Shown here in pieces: positions 41,030 to 51,852 of a stretch of 64,000 nucleotides of DNA. A program made the translations under genes and the position numbers. The notes beneath the pieces were generated by a model that was not told where the DNA came from, did not search any database, and saw only the letters and a list, made by a program, of their open reading frames with translations. Origin of the DNA: an uncultured SAR86 cluster bacterium (lineage in GTDB: Bacteria > Pseudomonadota > Gammaproteobacteria > Magnimaribacterales > D2472); contig CACJJI010000001.1 in assembly GCA_902593675.1 (NCBI GenBank), forward strand, positions 186,001 to 250,000. Direction: 5' to 3'. Each line of letters starts with the position of its first letter. The first letter of the stretch is position 1.

Positions 41030-42040
41030 TTATTTTGAGTTTGTTATATCTATAATAGCTTGAACCCAAGCATCTGAAAAATTTAATGATGGGACATAAT
41101 CCAATGTTTGACCGCCTGCCTTAATGAAAAGTTCTTCATATTCGTCCCCTATCTCGATAACAGTTTCAAGACAGTCGGAGGTAAATGCCGGTGAAAAAAC
41201 AAGAACCTTCTTTATACCCTCAGCTGGAAGATTTTCTAAAACAACATCAGAAAATGGCTCTAACCAGTTATTGGTTAATCTAGATTGAAAAGTAACCTCA
41301 TACTGATCTCTTGGAAGTGATAATTTTTCTGCAATCAACTTTGAAGTCTCATAAACGGTAGCTTTATAGCAGTAATAATTATCGTTGTTAATTTCATGCT
41401 CACAATTCTTACCATCACACTGATTATCAAAGTAAACCTTATTAACTTGAGAATTAGGCAAGCCATGATAGCTAAATATCACCTTATCATAGTCAGATAG
41501 ATTGAAGTCTTTTGCAGCATCCACCCAAGCATCTATAAATGAAGGGTGATCATAATATTGTGATATAAACTTAAATGATGGAATTACCCAATCTCTTGAA
41601 AGTATTTTTGAAACATCTTCAAAAACACTGCCTGAAGTTGCGGAGGCATAATGTGGAAAAAGAGGTAAAATGATTAACTCTGAAGGATTTGTTTTTTTGA
41701 TTTCACTTAGCGCTTGCTGAATGCTGGGTTTTTGATATCGCATAGCATAAAAAACATTATATTTTACTTGTTTTTGATTTAATTTTTTTGTTAATTGTTC
41801 AGTATTCTTTAGCAGCGGGGAGACTCCACCGGAAAGATCCCAAAGTTTTTTATAGATTTTACCTGAACTAAATGATCTTATTGGACAAATTATTAAGGTC
41901 ACCAGAAAAAATCTAAATATATATGGGATATCTATGACTCTCCCATCCATCAAAAATTGTCTTAAATACTTAAATACATCTAAGTATGATGGTGAATCTG
42001 GGGTTCCTAAATTAATTAGTAATAACGCTGGTTTGTTCAT
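41030..42040 (-). CDS. hemH: ferrochelatase
   Basis: LLINLGTPDSPSYLDVFKYLRQFL, VIFSYHGLPNSQV, YEVTFQSRLTNNWLEPFSD, FSPAFTSDCLET. Confidence 0.95.
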   Translation of the reverse strand: MNKPALLLINLGTPDSPSYLDVFKYLRQFLMDGRVIDIPYIFRFFLVTLIICPIRSFSSGKIYKKLWDLSGGVSPLLKNTEQLTKKLNQKQVKYNVFYAMRYQKPSIQQALSEIKKTNPSELIILPLFPHYASATSGSVFEDVSKILSRDWVIPSFKFISQYYDHPSFIDAWVDAAKDFNLSDYDKVIFSYHGLPNSQVNKVYFDNQCDGKNCEHEINNDNYYCYKATVYETSKLIAEKLSLPRDQYEVTFQSRLTNNWLEPFSDVVLENLPAEGIKKVLVFSPAFTSDCLETVIEIGDEYEELFIKAGGQTLDYVPSLNFSDAWVQAIIDITNSK

Positions 42041-43217
42041 GATCTCTTAATAATGGATGACCTATTATAAATAATAAGGAAATAAAACACAGAAAGGCAC
42101 TAAAAAAATATAAATACTGGGGCCCAAATTGGTAAATGGGCATTGCAACTATTGGGGTTAAGACATGCCCTATTGGCATAACAGAGCCTAAATATCCAGC
42201 AGCCTTTCCTTGATTGTCTGGTGTTTGAGCTAGAGACAAAGATGACGCATTAGCTGGCCTAAACATACCTCCACCAAAGCCATTGATCATCATAGCTAGG
42301 TAAAATAAAGCAATTGACGATGATAGCGCTGCCATAATGTATGAAATTGTTATTAAAAAAGTGCCGTATATTAGTAGTTTATTATTTGCGATTGGCTTGA
42401 GATCTGTAAAAATATATTGACTGACTACTGTTGAAATAGAGAGAACAACAAAAGTTAAACTGATGACGAGAGGTAAATCTTGCTCATTAGAAAATACATC
42501 TGTTATAAAGAACCCTATAGATTGAAGCAATGATGCTTGGCAAAGAGATGACAATGCAGCTATCAGAAGAAATGGCCATACAGACTTATCAGTATATGAA
42601 ATTTTTGAAATAACTTTATCAACATTTATTTTAGGAATAATGTGTTTAGGAAAGCTAATCAAAATTCCAATAGCCGCTGTAAAACCGCAAAAAGCAAAAA
42701 CATAAAAAGGTAAGCTCTTTGAATATAAAAATAAAAATCCACCTATCATTGGGCCCATAATTGTTCCAATTAAAAAACTAGATTCTAGTCTTGCAAATTT
42801 TTTAGTTCGCTTCGATCTATCAGAAATATCTGCCATATAAGCAAAAGCTGCTGGCCTAGTTGCAGAACCAACCAAACCATTAATTAATCTTCCTAAAATC
42901 AATAAAGGTAAAAGAAATACAAGATCTAAGATATTTTGTTCTACAAGAAATAAAGGTGTGATTAAAGCAATAATTGAAACCGAATAGCCTATCAAACCTA
43001 TGACTGCAATATTGCGTCTTCCATACTTATCAGATGCTCTACCCCAAGATGCACTTGTAATGGCCCAAGCAACAGCTGAAATTGAAAAGATTGTTGATGT
43101 TTCTATAACCGATAAACCTAAATCTCTCGCTAATGGGGGGACTAAAACAAATGCGAAGGACTGACCTAAACCGACTGAAAATAAACCGAACTTTAACCAG
43201 CTTGTAGCGTTATACAA
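42012..43217 (-). CDS. MFS transporter
   Basis: 12-TM-like hydrophobic profile; ASWGRASDKYGRRNIAVIG MFS motif A. Confidence 0.88.
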   Translation of the reverse strand: MYNATSWLKFGLFSVGLGQSFAFVLVPPLARDLGLSVIETSTIFSISAVAWAITSASWGRASDKYGRRNIAVIGLIGYSVSIIALITPLFLVEQNILDLVFLLPLLILGRLINGLVGSATRPAAFAYMADISDRSKRTKKFARLESSFLIGTIMGPMIGGFLFLYSKSLPFYVFAFCGFTAAIGILISFPKHIIPKINVDKVISKISYTDKSVWPFLLIAALSSLCQASLLQSIGFFITDVFSNEQDLPLVISLTFVVLSISTVVSQYIFTDLKPIANNKLLIYGTFLITISYIMAALSSSIALFYLAMMINGFGGGMFRPANASSLSLAQTPDNQGKAAGYLGSVMPIGHVLTPIVAMPIYQFGPQYLYFFSAFLCFISLLFIIGHPLLRDHEQTSVITN

Positions 43218-44208
43218 TTTTTGAGATGCCTACAGCCTCACGTAACTTACCTACAAGTTCTTGAGCTTGCGGCCGAACTTTTTTAGCTCCATCTGAAAAT
43301 AAGTCATTTAAAAAATCTGGGTTATTTTGTAATTCAAAATATTTTTCTCTAATGGGCATGATTTCGTCGTTGATGACAGAAAATAAATCTTTTTTAACAT
43401 CGCCCCAACCAATACCATCTGAGTATGATTGCTTCATATTGACAATCTGCTCATTGGTTGCAAAAAATGAATATAGCTGAAAAAGAGTGCAGGATTTATG
43501 GTCTTTAGGCTCACCAGGCTCCAATGAGTTTGTGATTATTTTAGCAATAGATTTTTGCAGGAATTTTTCTGAACATAAAAAAGGAATTATATTTTTATAT
43601 GACTTACTCATTTTTCTTCCATCTATTCCTGGTACAGATATTTCACTTTGTATCAAAGCCTCTGGAAGAGTTAATAGATTTGAATATGTATGATTAAACT
43701 TTCCTGCAATATCTCGAGCCATCTCCATATGTTGAGCCTGGTCTGGTCCAACAGGAACATGGGTAGCATTGAAGAGCAATATATCTGCAGCCATTAGAAC
43801 AGGATAGGAAAAAAGACCCATATTAATTGCTCTATCGTCATCATCTCCAGCTTGAGAATTTTCAGCAACCAGAGATTTATATGCATGCGCTCGATTTAGT
43901 AAACCCTTTGCGGCACTGCAATTCAAAATCCATGTTAATTCATGAACTTCAGGTATATCAGATTGCCTGTAAAAATGAGATTTTTTTGGGTCTAACCCAG
44001 AAGATAGCCATGCTAGAGCAACATTTTTAACACTTGTTTCTATTTCACTGGAGTCTGTTTGCTTTATTAAGGCATGATAATCTGCAAGAAAAAAATACGA
44101 TTCATTATCAGGAGCTACCAATTCTAAGGCAGGCTTAATAGCACCTAAATAATTTCCTATATGGGGAGTACCAGTTGTTGTAATTCCTGTTAAAATTCTT
44201 TTTTTCAT
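43210..44208 (-). CDS. trpS: tryptophanyl-tRNA synthetase
   Basis: RILTGITTTGTPHIGNYLGAIKP (HIGN), GVDGRKMSKSYKN-like IDGRKMSKSYKN; start trimmed from 44274 to MKKRILTG. Confidence 0.95.
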   Translation of the reverse strand: MKKRILTGITTTGTPHIGNYLGAIKPALELVAPDNESYFFLADYHALIKQTDSSEIETSVKNVALAWLSSGLDPKKSHFYRQSDIPEVHELTWILNCSAAKGLLNRAHAYKSLVAENSQAGDDDDRAINMGLFSYPVLMAADILLFNATHVPVGPDQAQHMEMARDIAGKFNHTYSNLLTLPEALIQSEISVPGIDGRKMSKSYKNIIPFLCSEKFLQKSIAKIITNSLEPGEPKDHKSCTLFQLYSFFATNEQIVNMKQSYSDGIGWGDVKKDLFSVINDEIMPIREKYFELQNNPDFLNDLFSDGAKKVRPQAQELVGKLREAVGISKIV

Positions 44209-44243
44209 TTGAAAGACAATTATAAACATCAAAAGAAAGTATT

Positions 44244-45674
44244 GTGGAAACTCATAAAATTTTATTTGAATCATTAGATAAGGCTGAAAAGCATTTTGAG
44301 GCTGGTGAAATTCGCTTAGCTCAAAAAATTGTTAATGAGGTCTCTAGATCTATTAAAGCTGAAGGTAAGGTTTCAAATAAACTCAGACATAGATTTAACT
44401 TTATGTCAGCTCAATCTAGATACTTTAATGATATTTCGTCTTTTGCGACGAACCCAAAAAGAAATGAAATCATCAAGGATATTGAATCTCTGATAGCTAA
44501 TCCTCATGAAAATCCTAAAAAACAAGCACATGAAATTCATAGTCTGCAAACTAAATGGCAATTATTAGACCAGTCATCAAAACCCGCAGGTCGTGAACAA
44601 TGGATTGCTTTTAAAGAACTGACAGATAAAGCTTGGATACCTTGTGCTGAGTATTACGATGAATTAAAGAAAATAAAAATTTTAAATGCCAAACAAAGAG
44701 AAAATATAATCCAGTCACTTATTCAATACACAAGCAGTCATTCAGATAAATGGCCTGGATTAATTGAAATGAGTAAATTTTTAAGCAAAACCTTTAAAGA
44801 ATGGCAAAGCTTTGCTCCAGTTTTAGATGAAGATTTCACAAAACTCAAAGCAGCATACCAAGAAGCAAGAAAACCTATAAATAATGCAATAAAAGAACAA
44901 GAAACCAAAAACTATAAGATCAAAGAATCATTGATCGAAAAGGTAAAACTAATTAATGATGAAGATGCTCAATCTTGCATCCAAAAATATCAAAAAATTA
45001 AACGTGAGTATCAAAATACAGGGCCAGCTGGCAAGAAAAATGAGCCGATACTGTGGAAAAAATTAAATGCGGCGGCTGATAGATTTTATGAAGCAGATAA
45101 AGCTTTAATGAATGATGAGCTTAATATAATTAGTGACCTTGCTAGTCAACTGCAAAACGATGACTGCTCAATTCAAGATATAAAAGAAAAAATTGGGGAA
45201 CTCAACAAAACAAGAAAATCATCTGAATTTGCAAAACTGCAAAAAGCTATTAAGAGCTATGAGAATAAAAAAATTGACGAGCTAAATGCTGAAAAGATTA
45301 ATATTTATCAAAATTTATTAAATCTATTAAATACATCTGATGAAGGCAATGCAGTTATCCATAAAGAGATATTTAAGGCTTTAAAAAAACCAGAATATAA
45401 AGGCGACAAAGATCGCTTGCTTGAATGCACCGTTCAACTTGAGTTACTAGCTAAAATTGATCCCCCTGCATCAGATAAACTTATTAAACAAAAACTAGCA
45501 CTAGAGATGCTGCAAAATAAATTCTCTGGTCAAAAAAATATCAATGATCAGATCAAAGATTTATTGATTAATTTTATAAATAGTCTTCAATCAAATAAAG
45601 TTAACGCAAGTGAAAAGAAGCTATGGAAAAGAATCTGTAATGCTTTGAACGAATTAGCTAATTATCTTCCTTAG
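44244..45674 (+). CDS. DUF349 domain-containing protein
   Basis: Repeats of the type EIHSLQTKWQLLDQSSKPAGREQWIAFKELTDKAWIPCAEYYDEL and KYQKIKREYQNTGPAGKKNEPILWKKLNAAADRFYEADK. Confidence 0.78.
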   Translation: METHKILFESLDKAEKHFEAGEIRLAQKIVNEVSRSIKAEGKVSNKLRHRFNFMSAQSRYFNDISSFATNPKRNEIIKDIESLIANPHENPKKQAHEIHSLQTKWQLLDQSSKPAGREQWIAFKELTDKAWIPCAEYYDELKKIKILNAKQRENIIQSLIQYTSSHSDKWPGLIEMSKFLSKTFKEWQSFAPVLDEDFTKLKAAYQEARKPINNAIKEQETKNYKIKESLIEKVKLINDEDAQSCIQKYQKIKREYQNTGPAGKKNEPILWKKLNAAADRFYEADKALMNDELNIISDLASQLQNDDCSIQDIKEKIGELNKTRKSSEFAKLQKAIKSYENKKIDELNAEKINIYQNLLNLLNTSDEGNAVIHKEIFKALKKPEYKGDKDRLLECTVQLELLAKIDPPASDKLIKQKLALEMLQNKFSGQKNINDQIKDLLINFINSLQSNKVNASEKKLWKRICNALNELANYLP

Positions 45675-47019
45675 CCTTCATAGCTGTCATCCATCTATCA
45701 GATCTGAATCTAGCGATATAGAGGAACCCTTTCACAACATAATCTGCTACAAGTGTTGAGAATATAATCTCAATTCTTGCATCAAGCAAAAAGAAAATTA
45801 AAGCAAGAAATACTCTAATAAATAATAAGCAGGTTAATGTAATTGCAAGTGGAGTTTTGGTATCACCTGCTCCTCTTAGAGCTCCTCCAAGAGAAAATTC
45901 AATTGCCATAAGAGGCTGCATTGATCCAAGCAACCAGATAAAAATGACTGTTAAGCGCACAACCTCGTCATTATCAATCATAAACATAGCCAAGGGTTCA
46001 GCAAAAATAGTGATAACTACGCCAAAAAACGTCATTGAAATAATTGATAGACGCATTGCTCCCCAGCCCGCGCGCCTTGCTTGATCTTGGTTTTTTGCAC
46101 CTAAATGTTGACCAACGAGAGTTGCGCCCGCAATTGAAAAGCCAAATCCGATAACAAATGAAAAAGATAATATCTGCACTCCAATTCCATATGCTGCATA
46201 AGCTTCAGTTCCATAGTAAGCGACTAAAATAAGGAATGCTGTTATACCTATTTGGAAAACTACTTGCTCAAGGGCTGCAGGCAAACCTACCTTAAAAATC
46301 TCTTTAATTCTTATGATATCAAGATCAAATATAGAAAAATATTGAACAGGTAACTGATTTGAAAGCCAAAAAACTATTAATAATGAGGCTCCTATAACGA
46401 AAGATACGCCATTTCCATATGCTGCTCCAAGCACCCCAAAATTTGGAAATCCCAGCCAGCCATTAACAAAAACTAACATAAAAAATATTGCAAATAAGTT
46501 CATGATTAGTCCAATAAACAATGGGGTTTTAACATCTCCAACCGCTCTTAATGCTGTAATGAGTGCTATTCCACATCCAAAAGCTATGTAAAATGGTGAT
46601 ATAGCTTTGAGATATTGATTAGAAAGCACAAGCGCTTGATCTTTTAAACCAAAAAATCTCACCAATGGCTCTGCAAGTTGCCAGATACATATTGCTGATA
46701 TTAAGGATAAGAACAATACTAACTGAAGTGTTCTAGTCAGAAAAATTCCTGCTTCTAGCTTATTATCTGCCCCCCAATTTCTAGCAATAAGTGCTGTTGA
46801 ACCTGCCAAAACACCAGTAAGAATGGCCTGTAAAATAAATGTAACTCTTTGACCTGTTACTGCTGCTGCAATTGCATCTGGTCCGAGATTGCCGACAACT
46901 TTAATGGCAATAATTGAGCTTGTTGCGTAAAACAAATTGGTTATTATAGACGGCCAAGCTAGTGTCCAAACACCCATTGAGCCCCTTGGGATTTTTACTC
47001 CCCCGTCTAAAACTTCCAA
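45658..47019 (-). CDS. MATE family efflux transporter
   Basis: LAWPSIITNLFYATSSIIAIKVVGNLG, GAALGNGV-like GAAYGNGVSFVIGA, ALRAVGDVKTPL, ALRGAGDTKTPL. Confidence 0.92.
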   Translation of the reverse strand: MEVLDGGVKIPRGSMGVWTLAWPSIITNLFYATSSIIAIKVVGNLGPDAIAAAVTGQRVTFILQAILTGVLAGSTALIARNWGADNKLEAGIFLTRTLQLVLFLSLISAICIWQLAEPLVRFFGLKDQALVLSNQYLKAISPFYIAFGCGIALITALRAVGDVKTPLFIGLIMNLFAIFFMLVFVNGWLGFPNFGVLGAAYGNGVSFVIGASLLIVFWLSNQLPVQYFSIFDLDIIRIKEIFKVGLPAALEQVVFQIGITAFLILVAYYGTEAYAAYGIGVQILSFSFVIGFGFSIAGATLVGQHLGAKNQDQARRAGWGAMRLSIISMTFFGVVITIFAEPLAMFMIDNDEVVRLTVIFIWLLGSMQPLMAIEFSLGGALRGAGDTKTPLAITLTCLLFIRVFLALIFFLLDARIEIIFSTLVADYVVKGFLYIARFRSDRWMTAMKAKEDN

Positions 47020-47022
47020 ATA

Positions 47023-47268
47023 TTAAGACTCCTTGATTGAGCCAAGATAGATGACTCCGAAGATAAGAGTCATTGAAAATGCAACAAATGGAGAATCTTT
47101 AGAATTGAGTATCTTATTTCTATAAATTACACACTCTATTAAATGAGCAAAAAATAACAAATAGAATACTCCTGATGCTACATAAAAAATCCAACCATTA
47201 AATGGTTCAAATAAATTGACAATTCCAAATGCCCAAAGGATTAACGTAATTATATATGGAGCTTTCAT
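47023..47268 (-). CDS. small integral membrane protein, possibly DUF1145-like
   Basis: 81 aa, three hydrophobic helices; abuts TetR and MATE genes. Confidence 0.55.
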   Translation of the reverse strand: MKAPYIITLILWAFGIVNLFEPFNGWIFYVASGVFYLLFFAHLIECVIYRNKILNSKDSPFVAFSMTLIFGVIYLGSIKES

Positions 47269-47867
47269 TAAAACCTTTGAAAGTTTGTTGAATACATTCT
47301 TTCAATCATTTTTTCAATAAATGGTTGAATCTTTGCGTATGATTCATTGTCTGTAATTGCATACCATTGATGCAGGTAAAACAATGATCCGAAAAGAAAA
47401 TTACGATACTCATCAGGATTCCCAAAAATCATAGAACCATCACTTTGGCCCTTTTTAAACCAACTTGTCCAAATTTTATACTGATTGACTTCATTAGATT
47501 TTATCATGTCATATTTTGCAAATTCAGAAAGCGATTTTGGAAGTTGCATTAAGAGTGTGAGGCCATTAATAGCCATAGCTTTATTTGTATAAGTTTTAAT
47601 CTTCTCTAAATGATTTACATCCATTTTATTTATGGATCCGATTAATCTATCAAGCTGTGATTGAATAGAAAGAATGACCTCAATAAATAGATCGCCTTTA
47701 CTTGAAAAATAATAGTAAATAGATTTATCAGTTAAACCTATAGACTTGGTTATCTGCTCAAGCTTTGTGTGGTGATAGCCATGTTTTGAAAATACCGAAA
47801 TAGCAGAGTCAAGAATTAAATCTTTTTTCTTAATTCGCTTTGGAGTATTTTTGCTATTTAATTCCAT
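47268..47867 (-). CDS. TetR/AcrR family transcriptional regulator
   Basis: KKDLILDSAISVFSKHGYHHTKLEQITKSIGLTDKSIYYYFSSKGDLF helix-turn-helix. Confidence 0.95.
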   Translation of the reverse strand: MELNSKNTPKRIKKKDLILDSAISVFSKHGYHHTKLEQITKSIGLTDKSIYYYFSSKGDLFIEVILSIQSQLDRLIGSINKMDVNHLEKIKTYTNKAMAINGLTLLMQLPKSLSEFAKYDMIKSNEVNQYKIWTSWFKKGQSDGSMIFGNPDEYRNFLFGSLFYLHQWYAITDNESYAKIQPFIEKMIERMYSTNFQRF

Positions 47868-47897
47868 TGTGATTAATTATAAAACCTTGTTAATAAA

Positions 47898-49301
47898 TTA
47901 CCTAACTTCTAACTGAGATAGAATATTCTTATGTCTTTGTCGATCAATTTTATAGAAAGAAAATATTCCAAATGGAATAATCATCATCACAGCAACAAAA
48001 GGACCTTGAACCATCGCTAAACTAAATATTTGACCATCATTAGGAAAAACTTCGGACCCCTGAGGGAAACCAATAAATTCCAGCGCCAAACCAGCTACCA
48101 AAATGCCTAACCCAGTATTCAACTTCCCTATTAACGAGCTAGAAGCGTACATCAAACCTTGTTGGCCAATTTTACTCTCAAGCTCAACCTCATCACTGAT
48201 ATCACCTAACATTGATTCACGTATGATAGCGCTTGATGATAAGCAGGTATTAGCTATATATATAAAAGGAGCTAAGGCAAAAAATAGATTCCAAGAACCA
48301 GAGTCTGGAAGAATATCATTTAAATAAAGAACTATTGGTATTGGCGGAATCAATGCAGCAAAGGCTATGGCAAATAGCAAAATGGATCTCTTTTCTAAAA
48401 ATAAAACTAATCTTGGTATCAGCAAAAATGCACTAAATGTTGATAAAGCATAAATACCTAGGAATGAAGCTATCATGATAGATTTAAACTCCCAGAAATA
48501 AGTATTCATATAAATTTGCAGTGAGCTGTTTAAACCCCAACTTACAGCAATAAATAAATACCCAAAGAAGAAAATTTGAAATGATTTATTTTTTAGGGCT
48601 ATAAAAATTTGCGAAAAGATTAATTTTAAGTTAAATGAAATTTCATTATTTGATGAGGTATTTCTATATTTCAATGTTCCAAAATAAGTTACTAAAACAG
48701 AAATTGTCATCAAGGTGGCGCCAGTCATACCATAATAAATCCATGGTTCTGGGTTTTGAGTGCCTGGAATATATTCAGGAGTGTCTTTAAAAAAAACGGT
48801 ATAAGCCAAAAAAGCATTAAATAAGCCCCCCGCCCAACCAAACATTTCTCTGGCAGCAAATATAGAGGTTCTTTCTGTATAAGAACGGGACATTTCGCTT
48901 CCCAGAGATCTATGTGGAACATCAAATATAGTCATTCCAAGCCTAGTCAGGATGGTAAATGTTAGCATCCATAAGAATAAATATTGTTGTGATAAATCCC
49001 AAGATGATTGAATAGAAAAAAGCATAAAATATGACAACCCCATTGGAATTATTCCCAAGAGAAAATAAGGATGTCTTCTTCCTAAGCGATGATTTGTTCT
49101 GTCTGAGATAACCCCCATAATAGGATCGGTAAATGCGTCTACCATCAATGCAATAAATATTGCAAGACTTGCAAGGCCTGGTGTTAAACCTATTACATTA
49201 GAATAGAAAAATAAAAGAAAAAATGTAAAAGCATCGGCTTTAACACCGTTGGCAACAGCACCGGAGGCATAAAAGAATTTCTCTTTAGCTTGGATGGTCA
49301 T
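47898..49301 (-). CDS. GPH-family (MelB-like) MFS transporter
   Basis: FTDPIMGVISDRTNHRLGRRHPYFLLGIIPMGLSYFMLF, VPHRSLGSEMSRSYTERTSIFAAREMFGWAGG. Confidence 0.88.
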   Translation of the reverse strand: MTIQAKEKFFYASGAVANGVKADAFTFFLLFFYSNVIGLTPGLASLAIFIALMVDAFTDPIMGVISDRTNHRLGRRHPYFLLGIIPMGLSYFMLFSIQSSWDLSQQYLFLWMLTFTILTRLGMTIFDVPHRSLGSEMSRSYTERTSIFAAREMFGWAGGLFNAFLAYTVFFKDTPEYIPGTQNPEPWIYYGMTGATLMTISVLVTYFGTLKYRNTSSNNEISFNLKLIFSQIFIALKNKSFQIFFFGYLFIAVSWGLNSSLQIYMNTYFWEFKSIMIASFLGIYALSTFSAFLLIPRLVLFLEKRSILLFAIAFAALIPPIPIVLYLNDILPDSGSWNLFFALAPFIYIANTCLSSSAIIRESMLGDISDEVELESKIGQQGLMYASSSLIGKLNTGLGILVAGLALEFIGFPQGSEVFPNDGQIFSLAMVQGPFVAVMMIIPFGIFSFYKIDRQRHKNILSQLEVR

Positions 49302-49353
49302 GGATCAATATTGTATAGATTTATTTCAGATAAAAAGCTTATTAAAAAAAATT

Positions 49354-50298
49354 TTATCTACCCAGAAAACTAATAAGTTGATTTTGAAACTTTGCATATG
49401 ATTCCTCATCAAGCAAGTGCCCCATTCCTGAGATAATTTCTAATTCACTAAATTGAATAAGATCTTTAGCAGAATAAGCATTTTTAACATTAATTAGCGG
49501 ATCAATATCTCCATGAATAATTAAAGTTGGTGTATTAATTGACTTAAGTAGTTCCTTTCTATTTTTTGAACCGATAATCGCGGCCATTTGTCTAAGAAAT
49601 CCTCCATCATCACCACCCCTTTCTATATAAGCTGTCATATTATTTCTAAATTGAGGCGTATCATAGTCTTTTCCTGGGGTGCCTATAAGTTCAAATAATT
49701 TTATGGATTGATCAATTCTTCCTTCGATATCATCTTTGGCCGCAGATCTTTTAAGTAACTGCTGAGTGACCTTGAACTTAGGACCATTAAATGGATTTGG
49801 AGTTGAGGCCGTTGAAGAGATCATCGTAAAAGATTTTGCTCTTTTGGGATGCTGAGCAACTAATACCTGGGAAATCATTCCTCCCATTGACATACCTAAA
49901 ATATGAGCAGAATCAATCTTTAAATGATCAAGCACGGCTATACCATCTGAGGCCATATCCTCAATGGTATATTCAGAGCTAATTGGAATAAATAAAAAAT
50001 ATTTTAAGTAATTTAATGCTAGAGATGGCTTGGATGAAAAGCGACTAGATAATCCAACATCTCGATTGTCAAATACTATAGGTCTAAAGTTATTTTCTTG
50101 TAAATCACTAATTAAAAAATCTGGCCATAACGTCAATTGAGCGCCAAGGCCTGTTACTAAAAGAATTGGAGTTGCATTTTTTGGACCATAGTCTCTATAG
50201 GCAATATCAATTGATTTATTTTTTGCAAAACCTTCTTCAAAGGAAAACGCATTAATGGAAAATATTAAAAGTAAAAAAAATAAATTTTTACAATGCAT
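49354..50298 (-). CDS. alpha/beta hydrolase, secreted/periplasmic
   Basis: Signal peptide; ILLVTGLGAQLTLW, GMSMGGMISQ nucleophile elbow. Confidence 0.9.
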   Translation of the reverse strand: MHCKNLFFLLLIFSINAFSFEEGFAKNKSIDIAYRDYGPKNATPILLVTGLGAQLTLWPDFLISDLQENNFRPIVFDNRDVGLSSRFSSKPSLALNYLKYFLFIPISSEYTIEDMASDGIAVLDHLKIDSAHILGMSMGGMISQVLVAQHPKRAKSFTMISSTASTPNPFNGPKFKVTQQLLKRSAAKDDIEGRIDQSIKLFELIGTPGKDYDTPQFRNNMTAYIERGGDDGGFLRQMAAIIGSKNRKELLKSINTPTLIIHGDIDPLINVKNAYSAKDLIQFSELEIISGMGHLLDEESYAKFQNQLISFLGR

Positions 50299-51394
50299 AA
50301 GCTTTTGCTCTTAATTTAACGTTCTCTCTAATTGCGCCCCAAAAAAGGGACATATCAAAATTATGGAGATCTCCCTCATTCGCGAATCTTTCAATTTTGT
50401 CTATTAGGGAGCCTTTTGTTTCAACCAAAAAATTTGTAGAGACTCTGGCCTCAAAAGTTAAGTCAGATATAGCTTCGATAGAAAGTTTAGAATAAGTATT
50501 CTTAGTAGCGTAATAATCTGCAAGGGATAACTTATCTGATTTTAATCTAATAGGAGTATTATTTGGATCAATCATCCAATCATGACTGGCATTCCAAGAA
50601 AATGGATTTTGGCAAACTAGAGCTTGCTCCATTGGCTCAAGAGTCCAGCCATTTGGAGTCCAGAACACAGATTTTGCTCTATTTCGTCTAAATCCTTCTA
50701 TGCCTGTGCACCATGAAATGATTGTCTGTTGATCATCACTAGAGTTAGAAATTGAAAGATCGGGGTATAACTGATCAAAGTATTTTGTGGGTAATATGTA
50801 TCCGATTAAATATGCTGCTATAAAATTTTTTTTAGCACCTGATTTAGATACATATTCATTTACCAACCTTTGCCCATGCAATGCTCCTTGACTGTGCCCT
50901 GCTATAAAAAATGGCTTGCCATTATTATGCTTTTCCATAAATACCTCAAAGGCATTCGATAAATCTGAGTAAGCTAAATCTAATGCTTTGCATCCATTAT
51001 TAGCTTCAGCATCAAAAAAAGAAAAGTAAGTCGCCTGACGATAATATGGCGCATAGACATTACAGGTTTCTGAAAATGCAGATGCTTGAGTTGCTAAATG
51101 ACTGCCAGTTCTCTCATAGGCTGCTGAAGTCTCATCAATGGGTGCATTCCATTGCTTTTCAAAATATCCTGTTGGATGAATAAAGAAAACATCAATCTCT
51201 TTATCATTAAGTGACGGCGGATTATCAGGTGATAAATTTTGAAATCCATCCTTACCTGGGAATGCTGCCCAGCTCTGAGTTTCAAAATAATTTGGTTCTA
51301 TTGGGAGATTGTCAGAATTAAAGTTTATTTCAGGTTTAAGGCTTTGAATAAATTCAAAATTGTTGTTCCATGGGCTTAATTTTTTTTTAGTCAT
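50288..51394 (-). CDS. DUF3089 domain protein (alpha/beta hydrolase fold)
   Basis: DVFFIHPTGYFEKQWNAPIDE, ASAFSETCNVYAPYYRQAT, FIAGHSQGALHGQRL. Confidence 0.87.
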   Translation of the reverse strand: MTKKKLSPWNNNFEFIQSLKPEINFNSDNLPIEPNYFETQSWAAFPGKDGFQNLSPDNPPSLNDKEIDVFFIHPTGYFEKQWNAPIDETSAAYERTGSHLATQASAFSETCNVYAPYYRQATYFSFFDAEANNGCKALDLAYSDLSNAFEVFMEKHNNGKPFFIAGHSQGALHGQRLVNEYVSKSGAKKNFIAAYLIGYILPTKYFDQLYPDLSISNSSDDQQTIISWCTGIEGFRRNRAKSVFWTPNGWTLEPMEQALVCQNPFSWNASHDWMIDPNNTPIRLKSDKLSLADYYATKNTYSKLSIEAISDLTFEARVSTNFLVETKGSLIDKIERFANEGDLHNFDMSLFWGAIRENVKLRAKAYAL

Positions 51395-51398
51395 TGGA

Positions 51399-51803
51399 TT
51401 ATAGTTTTAAAAATTTGTTTGTTGCTGTGGCCGTTGCAACTAACCTATCACCTTGATGTAATTGAGCAGATGTAAAAGAAATACTTTTACCCACCTTATT
51501 AATGGTTGCTGATGAGGTAAATTTACCAGGAGTGCCTGGAGCTAAAAAATTAACATTAATGTTTAAAGTTAATGGATTGTATTCACCATTGGTTTTGAAG
51601 ATCAATAGATGCGCCATAGATGTATCAAGCATCGCTGTAATAAAACCACCTTGAACAAAAGCACCATCTGAATGAGTCAGCTCTTCCCCAATATCAAAAT
51701 GAATTGTCATTGATTCTTTTTTTTCATCAAAAGCAACATCATGTGCACCTAGAATAGTAAGAAATTTTGGTGGCTTGCTAAGGTCTATTTTTGAGGATGT
51801 CAT
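51399..51803 (-). CDS. PaaI-type hotdog thioesterase
   Basis: GEELTHSDGAFVQGGFITAMLDTSMAHL; track start 52004 overlaps the divergent gene, trimmed to MTSSKIDLSKPPKF at 51803. Confidence 0.85.
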   Translation of the reverse strand: MTSSKIDLSKPPKFLTILGAHDVAFDEKKESMTIHFDIGEELTHSDGAFVQGGFITAMLDTSMAHLLIFKTNGEYNPLTLNINVNFLAPGTPGKFTSSATINKVGKSISFTSAQLHQGDRLVATATATNKFLKL

Positions 51804-51852
51804 TGAATGTTTTGTGTAATAGAATGGTTGAAATAAATTATAGGGGAATTCT

